From: Embleya hyalina
GTDB lineage: Bacteria > Actinomycetota > Actinomycetes > Streptomycetales > Streptomycetaceae
DNA: 64,000 nt
Direction: 5' to 3'
NCBI RefSeq assembly: GCF_003967355.1
Contig: NZ_BIFH01000032.1
Span: 138,632-202,631 of the forward strand
The notes beneath the pieces are model-generated. The model was not told the origin of the DNA. It searched no databases and saw only the letters and a list, made by a program, of their open reading frames with translations. Each line of letters starts with the position of its first letter. Positions within the stretch are counted from its first letter, which is position 1. This document shows positions 56,442 through 64,000 of this stretch, piece after piece. The translations under genes were made by a program, and so were the position numbers.

Positions 56442-59400
56442 CCCCCGCGTCCTCGCCGCCTTCGAGATCGCCCTCGACATCCAGGTACACCTCGCGCAGC
56501 CCGTCGAGCGTGGCCGCCTCCGGCTTCTCCCACATGCCCCGGTCGGCCGCCTCGAGCAGCCGCTCGGCGATCCCGCGCAGCGCCCACGGGTTGGACGTGC
56601 GCATGAACTCGCGGTTCGTCTCGTCCAGGACGTATTCGCCCGCGAGCTTCTCGTACATCCAGTCCGCCACCACGCCGGTGGTGGCGTCGTAGCCGAACAG
56701 GTAGTCCACGGTGGCCGCCAGTTCGAACGCGCCCTTGTAACCGTGCTTGCGCATCGCCTCGATCCAGCGCGGGTTGACCACCCGGGCGCGGAACACCCGG
56801 GCGGTCTCCTGCCGGAGGGTGCGGGTGCGGACCGCGTCGGGCATGGTCGAGTCGCCGATGTAGGCGGCCGGCGCGGTCCCGGTCAGCGCCCGCACGGCGG
56901 CGACCATGCCGCCGTGGTACTGGAAGTAGTCGTCCGAGTCGGCGATGTCGTGCTCGCGCGTGTCGGTGTTCTTCGCCGCGACCGCGATCCTGCGGTACGC
57001 GTCCTCCATGTCCTCGCGCGCGAACACCCCGTCCAGGCCGCGCCCGTAGGCGTAGCCGCCCCAGGTCGCGTACACCTCGGCCAGGTCCGCGTCGTCGCGC
57101 CAGGTGCGCGCGTCGATCAGCGGCAGCAGACCCGCGCCGTACGCGCCCGGCCGCGAACCGAACACGCGCGTGGTGGCGCGCCGCGCGTCGCCGTGCCGCG
57201 CGACGTCCGCCCGGACGTGGGCCCGGACGTAGTTGTCCTCGTCCGGCTCGTCCGCCTCCGCGGCCAGCCGCACCGCGTCGTCGAGCAGCAGCACCACGTG
57301 CGGGAAGGCGTCCCGGAAGAAGCCGGAGATACGCACCGTGACGTCCACGCGCGGACGGCCCAGTTCGGCGAGCGGGATGGTCTCGATCCCGGTCACCCGG
57401 CGTGACGCGTCGTCCCAGATCGGCCGCACACCGAGCAGCGCCAGCACCTCGGCGATGTCGTCGCCGCTGGTCCGCATCGCGCTGGTGCCCCAGACCGAAA
57501 GGCCGACCGAACGCGGCCAGTCGCCGTCGTTGTCCGCGCGGTAGCGGGCCAACAGCGAGTCGGCGAGCGCCTGTCCGGTCTCCCAGGCCAGTCGGCTGGG
57601 GATCGCCTTCGGGTCCACGGTGTAGAAGTTGCGGCCGGTCGGCAACACGTTGACCAGCCCGCGCAGCGGCGAACCGCTGGGCCCGGCCGCGACGTAGCCG
57701 CCCTCCAGGGCGTGCAGCACCGCGCCGATCTCGTCCCCGGTGCGGTCCAGGCGCGGCACGATCTCGGTCGCCGCGAACGCCAACACCTCTGCGACGGCGG
57801 GCGATTCGCCGCCCAGCACCTCGGCGGTGACGGCCGTCGCCCGGGTCGGGTCCCAGCCGGCCGCCTCCATCGCCGCGACCAGCCGGTGCGCCCGGTCCTC
57901 GGCGTCGTCGGTCTCGGTGCGCGAGGCACTGCCGCCCTCGACCAGGCCGAGCGATTCGCGCAACCCCGGCAGCGCGGCGGCCCGTCCGCCCCACACCTGG
58001 CGCGCCCGCAACATCGCGGTGACCAGGTTGATCCGGCCCTCGCCGGTGGGCGCGTCGCCCAGGATGTGCAGGCCCTCGCGGATCTGCGCGTCCTTGACCT
58101 CGCAGAGCCACCCGTCCAGGTGCAGGATCAGGTCGTCGAACTCGGCCTCGTGCGGCCGGTCGGTGATGCCGAGGTCGTGGTCCAGCTTGGTGGCCTGGAT
58201 CAGCGTCCAGATCTGGCTCTGCAGGGCCGGGCCCTTGGCCGGGTCCAGCGCCTGCACGTTGGCGTATTCGTCGAGCAGTTGCTCCAGCCGGGTCAGGTCG
58301 CCGTACGTCTCGGCGCGCGCCATCGGCGGCACGAGGTGGTCGACGATGATCGCGTGCGCGCGCCGCTTGGCCTGCGCGCCCTCGCCCGGGTCGTTGACCA
58401 GGAACGGGTACACCAGCGGCAGGTCGCCCAGCACCGCGTCGGGACCGCACTCCGCGGACAGCCCCAGGTTCTTGCCCGGCAACCACTCCAGCGTGCCGTG
58501 CTTGCCCAGGTGGACGAGGGCGTGCGCGCCGAACCCGCCCGGCCCGGCGGGCGCGTCCAGCCACCAGTAGGCGGCCAGGTAGTGGTGGCTCGGCGGCAGG
58601 TCCGGGTCGTGGTAGATGGCGACCGGGTTCTCGCCGAAGCCGCGCGGCGGCTGGATGATCAGGATGATGTTGCCCGCGCGCAGCGCGGCGAGCACGATCT
58701 CGCCCTCCGGGTCGCGCGAGTGGTCCACGTACAGCTCGCCGGGCGGCGGGCCCCAGTGCTCCTCGATGTTCGCGCGCAGTCCGAGCGGCAGGGTGGCGTA
58801 GCGCTCGCGGTAGGCGGCGGCGGAGATCCGGACCGGGTTGCCTTCGAGCTGACCCTCCGTCAACCACTCGGGGTCCTGGCCGCCGGCCGCGATCAGCGCG
58901 TGGATCAGCGCGTCGCCGTCCGGGGGTTCCAGGCCGGGCAGCGCGTCGGCGCCGTCGCGCGCGCCGACGTCGTAGCCGGCCGCGCGCATCGCGCGCAGCA
59001 GCGCGACGGCCGAGGCGGGGGTGTCCAGGCCGACGGCGTTGCCGATCCGGGAGTGTTTGGTCGGATACGCGGAGAGCACCACGCCGACCCGGCGCTCCGT
59101 GGCCGGTACGTGCCGGAGCAGGGCGTGTCGTACCGCGATCCCGGCCACCCGGGCGGCCCGTTCGGGGTCGGCGGCGTAGTGGGTGAGGCCGTCCGCGCCG
59201 GTCTCCTTGAACGAGAACGGGACGGTGATCAGCCGGCCGTCGAACTCCGGTACCGCCACCTGGGTGGCCGCGTCCAGCGGCGACAGGCCCGCGTCGCCGG
59301 CCTCCCATTCGGCCCGGCTGGTGGTCAGGTTGAGCGCCTGGAGGATGGTGATGTCGAGTCCGGCCAGCGCCCCGACGTCCCACTGCTCGTCGTCGCCGCC

Positions 59401-60081
59401 GGCGGACACCTCGGCGGGCCTGGCCCCACCGGCACCGCCCGCGGCGAGCACGGTGACCAGGAGCGCGTCCAACTCGCCGAGCGCGGCGAACAACGACTCG
59501 TCGGCGCCGCGCAGCGAGGCGCACCAGATCGGTACCGGCCGCCCGCCCGCGTTCTCGATCGCCGTGCACAGGTCGGCCACGAACGCGGTGTTCCCGGCCA
59601 GGTGGTGGGCGCGGTAGTACAGCACGCCCACCGCCGGACCGTCGCCGCCGGACGCCGTGCGGTCGAGCCGCCCCCAGGAGGGCACCTCGACGGGCGGCTC
59701 GAAGCCGAAGCCGGTGAGCAGCAGCGTGTCGGACAGGAAGCGGTACAGCTGGGTCAGGTTGGCCGGGCCGCCCTGGGCGAGGTAGGCGTGCGCCTGCGCG
59801 CTCACCCCGGCGGGCACCGTGGCCAGTTCCATCAGCGCCGCGTCGGCCGCGAGTTCGCCGCTGACCACGACCACCGGGCGCGGTCCGGCGAGCAGCGCGT
59901 CCAGGCCCGCCTCCCAGGCGCGCCGGCCGCCGAGCAGGCGGACCACGACGAGGTCGGTGCCGTCGAGGAGCGCGGGGAGGTCGGCCACGTCGACCCGGGA
60001 GGGATTGGCCAGGCGCCAGTCGCCCTCGCTCGCCTTGGCGCTGAGCAGGTCGGTGTCGGAGGTGGAGAGAAGGAGGATCAC
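56434..60081 (-). CDS. cobN: Cobaltochelatase large subunit
   Basis: The 1215-aa ATP-dependent cobalt chelatase subunit inserts cobalt into hydrogenobyrinate a,c-diamide in the aerobic pathway, together with two AAA/VWA partners (CobS/CobT or ChlI/ChlD-like) that are not in this window. It has characteristic CobN/ChlH blocks: VVLSAYPTKHSRIGNAVGLDTPAS, YVDHSRDPEGEIVL, LVHLGKHGTLEWLPGK, NDPGEGAQAKRRAHAIIVDH, NVLPTGRNFYTVDPKAIPS and RFMRTSNPWAL-like ending. The GTG at 60081 (first residues VILLLSTSDTDLL) has GGAGG 6 nt upstream and is preferred to open-frame extension into the riboswitch leader. It heads the cobN-cobL-cobM operon. Confidence 0.95.
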   Translation of the reverse strand: MILLLSTSDTDLLSAKASEGDWRLANPSRVDVADLPALLDGTDLVVVRLLGGRRAWEAGLDALLAGPRPVVVVSGELAADAALMELATVPAGVSAQAHAYLAQGGPANLTQLYRFLSDTLLLTGFGFEPPVEVPSWGRLDRTASGGDGPAVGVLYYRAHHLAGNTAFVADLCTAIENAGGRPVPIWCASLRGADESLFAALGELDALLVTVLAAGGAGGARPAEVSAGGDDEQWDVGALAGLDITILQALNLTTSRAEWEAGDAGLSPLDAATQVAVPEFDGRLITVPFSFKETGADGLTHYAADPERAARVAGIAVRHALLRHVPATERRVGVVLSAYPTKHSRIGNAVGLDTPASAVALLRAMRAAGYDVGARDGADALPGLEPPDGDALIHALIAAGGQDPEWLTEGQLEGNPVRISAAAYRERYATLPLGLRANIEEHWGPPPGELYVDHSRDPEGEIVLAALRAGNIILIIQPPRGFGENPVAIYHDPDLPPSHHYLAAYWWLDAPAGPGGFGAHALVHLGKHGTLEWLPGKNLGLSAECGPDAVLGDLPLVYPFLVNDPGEGAQAKRRAHAIIVDHLVPPMARAETYGDLTRLEQLLDEYANVQALDPAKGPALQSQIWTLIQATKLDHDLGITDRPHEAEFDDLILHLDGWLCEVKDAQIREGLHILGDAPTGEGRINLVTAMLRARQVWGGRAAALPGLRESLGLVEGGSASRTETDDAEDRAHRLVAAMEAAGWDPTRATAVTAEVLGGESPAVAEVLAFAATEIVPRLDRTGDEIGAVLHALEGGYVAAGPSGSPLRGLVNVLPTGRNFYTVDPKAIPSRLAWETGQALADSLLARYRADNDGDWPRSVGLSVWGTSAMRTSGDDIAEVLALLGVRPIWDDASRRVTGIETIPLAELGRPRVDVTVRISGFFRDAFPHVVLLLDDAVRLAAEADEPDEDNYVRAHVRADVARHGDARRATTRVFGSRPGAYGAGLLPLIDARTWRDDADLAEVYATWGGYAYGRGLDGVFAREDMEDAYRRIAVAAKNTDTREHDIADSDDYFQYHGGMVAAVRALTGTAPAAYIGDSTMPDAVRTRTLRQETARVFRARVVNPRWIEAMRKHGYKGAFELAATVDYLFGYDATTGVVADWMYEKLAGEYVLDETNREFMRTSNPWALRGIAERLLEAADRGMWEKPEAATLDGLREVYLDVEGDLEGGEDAGDG

Positions 60082-60520
60082 CGGGAGCCTCCGACGGGGA
60101 CGATGCCGCGGGCCGACCGGCCCGGCGTGTGGCCGCCGGGCGTGTGGTGGACGGCCGTACGTCGGCCGAGCGTACGTCGGCTGGGTGTGCAAGAACGCCG
60201 GCAGGACGAAATCGTCACCTGGAAGCGCCTCTCCGGGGTCCGCGCCCCATCGGACTCGGGGTGAGACGCGCAGTTCCTGACTCCCGGTCGCGCCGTGGTC
60301 GACGTCGGACGACGTCGTACGGCGGAGCCGGTCACAGTGGCGGGACCGTCCCGGGATCACACCGGGTTCCTGCCACGCCCTCCCCGCGCCGGTAGGGCCG
60401 GCGCGGGGCCAGCATCGCTCAGTGGCCCGCCTTGACGCAACATGCCCGGATCGGCGTGGGCGGTGGGGGTGATACTTGTCACCGCCGGCCGCCGGTCGCC
60501 CGCGCCCGCCTCCCCCGCGC
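60082..60520 (-). other. 439-nt leader and intergenic region before cobN
   Basis: No gene is seen here. It contains the cobalamin riboswitch (60265-60412) and a 180-nt GC-rich segment between riboswitch and cobN, including a direct repeat of CGTACGTCGG (about 60155 and 60172) that may belong to an expression platform or anti-terminator. The right end (60413-60520) should contain the cobN promoter, upstream of which the threonine-aldolase gene ends. Confidence 0.6.
60265..60412 (-). ncRNA. Cobalamin riboswitch upstream of cobN
   Basis: Read on the minus strand the leader shows the conserved core: a long GC hairpin (P2-like, CCCCGCGCCGG paired with its complement, about 60381-60407), then GGAACCCGGTGTGATCCCGG, GACGGTCCCGCCACTGTGAC and, after a variable stem, the B12-box-like AGTCAGGAACTGC (about 60268-60284). 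The CCACTG core is at 60335-60340. It ends about 185 nt before the cobN GTG, so excess cobalamin should turn off cobN-cobL-cobM. The exact ends are approximate. No copy was found in front of the plus-strand cobG operon. Confidence 0.85.
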
Positions 60521-61648
60521 TCAGCCGCTCTCGCGGACCCGCTCCACGAACGCGCCGAACTCGTCGGCGACCTCGTCCTCGGTCCACTCCAGGGCGGGTT
60601 CGGCGACGGTGATCTCCGTGTACGACAAGCCGGGCAGCCCGGGCTCGACCCAACGACCGCCGAGCCACACCCCGTGCTCGACGGCGTACTCGACGCTCAC
60701 CCGGTTGAGCAGCTCGGCCGGGTACGGCAGCCATGCCTGGAACTGGTGGGTGTGCGGGACCGCCGGGAACACCCGCGTCAGCGGCACCCGGGCCAGGCCG
60801 GCCGCCACCGTCGCGGCATGTCCGACGCAGGTCGCCAGCCGCGGCAGTGTCTCGGTCAGCGCGACCAGCGCCTCCAGCGCCATCGGCCACGCCTGGAACG
60901 GTCGCCCGCCGTACCGGTGGCGCCACGCGTGCGCCTCCTCGATCAGCTCGGCGTCGCCCGCGAGGGCCGCCCCGGCGCTCGCGCCGAGACCCTTGTAGTA
61001 GGACACGTACACCGAGTCGAACAGGTCGACGATCTCGGTCAGCCCGTGTCCGAGCCCCGTGGTGCTCTCCCACAGCCGGGCGCCGTCCAGGTGCAGCGCG
61101 GCGTCCCGATCCCGGGCGGCCTGCACGACGGCGATCAGGTCGTCCCAGGCGGGCAGGACGAAACCGTGGTCGCGCAGCGGGAGTTCGTAGAAGAGCGTGC
61201 CGAACCGCTCGGCGCTGCCGCGGACGTCGTCGGCGGTGATCTGACCCGGCCCCTGGGCGAGTACGAGCGGCCGGAGCCCGGACAGGACCGAGATCGCGTC
61301 GCGCTCGTAGGTCAGCGGGTGGGCGCGGGGGTGGATGCCGACCACGTCGGATCCGGTGGCCCCGGCGTGGATGCGCAGCGCGACCTGCTGGGCCATCGTG
61401 CCGGTGGGGAAGAGCAGCGCCGCCTCGGTGCCGAGCAGCTCGGCGGTCCGGGCCTCCAGGCGGGCGACCGCGCCGCCGTCACCGTAGGTGTCCGGCCATT
61501 CGTCGGGGTCGACGTGCTCGCGCGCGTAGGCGTCGAGCCGGGCCAGCCGCTCGGCGACCGTGGCGGGCCGTACCCCGGACAGGATCCGGCCGCATGCACG
61601 GATCACGCGCATGCGGCCGGCGTGCTCGTCGTTGCCGATGTATGCCAT
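60521..61648 (-). CDS. PLP-dependent low-specificity threonine aldolase / beta-eliminating lyase family enzyme
   Basis: The 375-aa fold-type I PLP enzyme would cleave threonine or a related beta-hydroxy amino acid to glycine and an aldehyde. The family blocks are GDGGAVARLEARTAELLGTE, ALLFPTGTMAQQVALR, HLDGARLWES (Asp that binds the pyridine nitrogen) and DSVYVSYYKGLGASAGAALAG, where the Lys forms the Schiff base. AHAWRHRYGGRPFQAWPMA is a typical tetramer-contact segment. The ATG at 61648 is chosen; a TTG at 61663 in frame is possible, and neither has a strong Shine-Dalgarno. It is monocistronic, between the cob locus and the cold-shock gene. Confidence 0.88.
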   Translation of the reverse strand: MAYIGNDEHAGRMRVIRACGRILSGVRPATVAERLARLDAYAREHVDPDEWPDTYGDGGAVARLEARTAELLGTEAALLFPTGTMAQQVALRIHAGATGSDVVGIHPRAHPLTYERDAISVLSGLRPLVLAQGPGQITADDVRGSAERFGTLFYELPLRDHGFVLPAWDDLIAVVQAARDRDAALHLDGARLWESTTGLGHGLTEIVDLFDSVYVSYYKGLGASAGAALAGDAELIEEAHAWRHRYGGRPFQAWPMALEALVALTETLPRLATCVGHAATVAAGLARVPLTRVFPAVPHTHQFQAWLPYPAELLNRVSVEYAVEHGVWLGGRWVEPGLPGLSYTEITVAEPALEWTEDEVADEFGAFVERVRESG

Positions 61649-61687
61649 GGGGGCATCATGCAACGCGCGGGATCACTCCGGTACGCG

Positions 61688-61724
61688 CACACGGCCCGCC
61701 CCCGGAAGGGGGACGGGCCGTGTG
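61688..61724 (-). terminator. Hairpin terminator after the cold-shock gene
   Basis: Perfect CACACGGCCCG and CGGGCCGTGTG arms extended by a C5/G5 pairing with a GGAA loop and one bulged A, 22 nt beyond the cspA stop. Confidence 0.8.
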
Positions 61725-61745
61725 GGTGGTGCGAGGTGCCGCGGC

Positions 61746-61946
61746 TCAGATGGTGATGTTCTCCGCCTGCGGGCCCTTCTGGCCCTGAACGGCGTCGTAG
61801 GTGACCTTCTGACCTTCGGTCAGCTCACGGAAGCCCTGCGACTGGATCGCCGAGTAGTGCGCGAAGACATCCGGGCCGCCGTCGTCCGCCTGGATGAAGC
61901 CGAAGCCCTTTTCCGCGTTGAACCACTTCACGGTTCCAGTAGCCAT
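61746..61946 (-). CDS. cspA: Cold-shock protein (CspA family)
   Basis: A 66-aa single OB-fold RNA/DNA chaperone with RNP1 KGFGFIQ and RNP2 VFAHYSAI, starting [17 protein letters not shown]. It binds single-stranded nucleic acid and prevents mRNA secondary structure. AAGGAG lies 6 nt before the ATG, a strong site for a highly expressed gene. It has a long upstream leader and its own strong terminator, consistent with monocistronic expression. Confidence 0.97.
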   Translation of the reverse strand: MATGTVKWFNAEKGFGFIQADDGGPDVFAHYSAIQSQGFRELTEGQKVTYDAVQGQKGPQAENITI

Positions 61947-62051
61947 ACAAATCTCCTTCGTGGTGCCGAATGCGGACGTGCACACATGCACATCCACAGG
62001 CCGCAACAGCAATTCACTCGTCACACGAATCCGGTTCTGGGACAAACAAAA

Positions 62052-62081
62052 AGCGCCCGACGGTCACGACCGTAAGGCGCT
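62052..62081 (-). terminator. Intrinsic terminator after the CoA-transferase gene
   Basis: Nested hairpin on the minus strand: outer arms AGCGCC/GGCGCT and inner arms ACGGT/ACCGT with a CGTG loop, followed by TTTTTGTTTG. It is one of the few hairpins in the window with a true U-tract, and separates the CoA-transferase transcript from cspA. Confidence 0.85.
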
Positions 62082-62187
62082 CACAAAATTCATGGGAACC
62101 ACTACTGCAACTGCCCCGAGGCTAGCACGGAAATGTCGCGGGGCCCGGAAGGCGGAGAAATATTTCCGGTCGAGGGTCGCGGGCCGC

Positions 62188-63363
62188 CTACTCGCGGATC
62201 GTCTTCGGCTCCGGTCCCGGTTCGGTGAATCCCAGCTCCGCGAGGATCGCCGCCGTGTGCTCGCCGGCCGCCGGGATCGGGCCCATCGCCGGCTCGCGGC
62301 CGGCCACCGTGACCGGCGGCAGCAGCGCGCGCAGCGGGCCGGCCGGGGAGTCGACGGTGCGCAGGCGATCCCGGGCGGCGAGTTGCGGGTGGTCGGCGAA
62401 TTCGGCGACGGTCCGCATCCGGGCGTTGGCGATGCCGACCGCGTCCAGGCTCGCCACGATCTCGTCGGCCGTACGGTCGGCGAAGGCCGCCTCGATCAGC
62501 CCGGTCAGCCGCTCGTTGGCGGCCACCCGCAGCGAATTGGTCAGAAAATCCGGATCCTCGACCAACTCCGGCCGCCCGAGCACCCGTTCGCAGAGCGCGG
62601 CCCACTCCCGATCGTTCTGCACGCCCACGAACACCTGCCCGCCGCCGGCCACGCGGTACGGCCCGTAGGGCGCGATCGCCGCATGCCGGGCCCCGGTTCG
62701 CGGCGGGGGTGTGCCGCCGTAGGTCGCGAAGTAGTACGGGAACCCCATCCACTCGCCGAGCGCGTCGAGCATGGAGACCTCGAACGAGCTGCCCTCGCCG
62801 GTGAGTTGCCGCTCGTAGAGCGCGGTGAGCAATCCGGTGAAGGCGTACATCGCGGCGGCGATGTCGGCGATCGGAATCCCCGCCTTGGCCGGCTCCTCGG
62901 CCGTACCGGTGACCGACAGCAGTCCCGCCTCGCACTGCACGAGCAGGTCGTACGCCTTCTTGTCCCGATAGGGTCCCGCGGTCCCATAACCCGATATTCC
63001 ACAAACGATCAGCCGGGGAAATCTGGCCCGCAATTCCGCCGCGCCGAGCCCGAGCCGATCGGCCGCGCCCGGGGCCAGGTTCTGGACGAACACATCGGCC
63101 CGGGCCAGCAGTCGATCCAAAATCTCCGGCGCCCGCTCGTCCTTCACATCGAGAGTCAGACTTTCCTTCCCCCGATTGGCCCAGACGAAGTGGCTGGACA
63201 AACCCTCGACGGTCTCGTCGTACGCCCGGGCGAAATCCCCCGCGCCGGGCCGCTCGATCTTGATCACCCGGGCGCCGAGATCCGCCAGTTGACGCGTGGC
63301 GTAGGGCGCGGCGATGGCCTGTTCGAGCGAAACGACGGTGACACCCGTGAGCGGTAGGAACAC
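62188..63363 (-). CDS. CaiB/BaiF (class III) CoA-transferase
   Basis: The 391-aa enzyme would move CoA between carboxylic acids (formyl-CoA transferase-like fold). It starts with PLTGVTVVSLEQAIAAPYATRQLADLGARV, has FVWANRGKESLTLDVKD, and carries the catalytic Asp in KKAYDLLVQCEAGLLSVTG. The GIPIADIAAAMYAFTGLLTAL and GEWMGFPYYFATYGG blocks are typical. The GTG at 63363 is preceded by GGATGGGG. The substrates are unknown. It is divergent from the ArsR-family gene (95-nt gap), which may control it. Confidence 0.92.
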   Translation of the reverse strand: MFLPLTGVTVVSLEQAIAAPYATRQLADLGARVIKIERPGAGDFARAYDETVEGLSSHFVWANRGKESLTLDVKDERAPEILDRLLARADVFVQNLAPGAADRLGLGAAELRARFPRLIVCGISGYGTAGPYRDKKAYDLLVQCEAGLLSVTGTAEEPAKAGIPIADIAAAMYAFTGLLTALYERQLTGEGSSFEVSMLDALGEWMGFPYYFATYGGTPPPRTGARHAAIAPYGPYRVAGGGQVFVGVQNDREWAALCERVLGRPELVEDPDFLTNSLRVAANERLTGLIEAAFADRTADEIVASLDAVGIANARMRTVAEFADHPQLAARDRLRTVDSPAGPLRALLPPVTVAGREPAMGPIPAAGEHTAAILAELGFTEPGPEPKTIRE

Positions 63364-63458
63364 GTCCCCATCCTGACAGAGCCGGGCGCGCGCACGGCCG
63401 CTCGGCGGCGGCGAACCCTTCGGTCCGGGCCGAAGCGTCCCGGGGCGATGATGGCGGC

Positions 63459-64000
63459 ATGGACTCGATCGCGCGTGCCTCCGATCCGGATTCGGTGCCT
63501 CGCCTCGCCGCGCTCGCCGCGTTGCTCGCGGACGAGACGCGGGCGGGGGTGTGCCTGGCCCTGCTGGATCGGCGGGCCTGGACCGCCGGCGAGTTGGCCC
63601 GGCACTGCGGGGTCGCGCCGTCCACGATCAGCGAGCACCTGACCCGCCTCGTCGAGGGTGGCCTGCTGGTCGGGGAGCGGCAGGGGCGGCACCGGTATGT
63701 GCGGTTGGCCGACGCGGGGGTGGCGCGGATGGTCGAGGACCTGGCCGCGTACACGACGCCGGCGGCCCCTCGGCCGGCGGCGTCGCTGCGGGCCCACTCG
63801 GCCGGTGCGGCCCTGGCCCGGGGGCGTACCTGCTACGACCACCTGGCCGGCCGCCTCGGCGTGGCGATCACCGACGCGCTCACCGCCCGGGACCTGCTCC
63901 GCCAGGACGCCGGCTTCGCGATCACCGACGCGGGCCTGGCCTGGCTCACCGACCTGGGCGCCGACCTCACCACCGCCGGCAAACGTCCCCTGGCCCGCCC
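63459..64000 (+). CDS. ArsR-family transcriptional regulator (3' end cut by window edge)
   Basis: About 180 residues are visible and the frame is open at the right edge. An ArsR winged helix is clear at about residues 15-90 (ALLADETRAGVCLALLDRRA, WTAGELARHCGVAPSTISEHL, GRHRYVRLADAG). The following CYDHLAGRLGVAI segment is common in a subclass of actinobacterial ArsR regulators. The N-terminal Cys motif of arsenic sensors (ELCVC) is absent, so metal sensing is unlikely. It is divergent from the CoA-transferase gene and may be its repressor. Confidence 0.85.
   Translation, partial: MDSIARASDPDSVPRLAALAALLADETRAGVCLALLDRRAWTAGELARHCGVAPSTISEHLTRLVEGGLLVGERQGRHRYVRLADAGVARMVEDLAAYTTPAAPRPAASLRAHSAGAALARGRTCYDHLAGRLGVAITDALTARDLLRQDAGFAITDAGLAWLTDLGADLTTAGKRPLAR

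Noticed and set aside
60082-60360. N-terminal extension of CobN through the leader
   Set aside because: The added residues are low-complexity (Arg-Pro-Thr-Tyr repeats) and overlap the cobalamin riboswitch; the GTG at 60081 has a good Shine-Dalgarno and begins the homology.
60381-60407. GC hairpin upstream of cobN as a terminator of the threonine-aldolase gene
   Set aside because: It is positioned and oriented as the P2-like stem of the riboswitch, and is followed by the conserved core rather than a U-tract.

Overview
The window is one contiguous stretch of very GC-rich chromosomal DNA with strongly GC-biased third codon positions, GTG and occasional TTG starts, ATGA/GTGA stop-start overlaps, two rare TTA codons and actinomycete-type gene content (modular type I PKS, LAL-type LuxR regulator, CobIJ fusion, CYTH-CHAD protein). 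It fits a filamentous actinomycete of the Streptomycetaceae or a close relative; the species cannot be read from the sequence. No rRNA, tRNA, CRISPR array, transposase or integrase was seen.

Region 1 (1-25.8 kb) is the edge of a type I polyketide cluster. On the minus strand lie a loading-plus-first-module synthase (KSQ-AT-ACP / KS-AT-DH-ER-KR-ACP) and a second synthase (KS-AT-KR-ACP) cut by the left edge. Next come a LAL-type LuxR activator with a TTA codon, a divergent four-gene peptide-type ABC transporter operon, and a TetR/EmrB-type efflux pair. A 25-bp element (21 of 25 positions identical) lies about 100 nt upstream of both the first PKS gene and the transporter operon, which suggests common control.

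Region 2 (26.0-36.7 kb) is accessory. It holds a very basic protein built on a degenerate 26-residue repeat, a GNAT acetyltransferase, a CYTH-CHAD protein, and a tightly coupled three-gene cassette: a MORC/MutL-like GHKL ATPase, a PD-(D/E)XK (DUF4420-type) protein and a Z1-domain SF2 ATPase. The cassette resembles the core of a predicted restriction-like defence system, but no DNA methyltransferase or Vsr nuclease is present in the window. A small secreted protein and a DUF427 protein follow.

Region 3 (36.6-42.0 kb, minus) encodes the 3-hydroxyanthranilate meta-cleavage pathway: 2-aminomuconic semialdehyde dehydrogenase, 2-oxopent-4-enoate hydratase, 4-oxalocrotonate decarboxylase, a single open frame joining a RidA-type (2-aminomuconate deaminase-like) domain to 3-hydroxyanthranilate dioxygenase, and ACMS decarboxylase. 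A divergent alpha/beta hydrolase and a cytochrome P450 follow, then a TetR/EmrB-type MFS pair with two tandem operators and a Tat-exported polysaccharide deacetylase.

Region 4 (48.1-60.5 kb) is a corrin-ring (cobalamin) locus: a Fur-family regulator, cobG-cobH-cobIJ (+), cobK (-), cbiD (+), and cobN-cobL-cobM (-) behind a recognisable cobalamin riboswitch. Region 5 (60.5-64 kb) holds a threonine-aldolase-type PLP enzyme, a cold-shock protein, a class III CoA-transferase and a truncated ArsR regulator.
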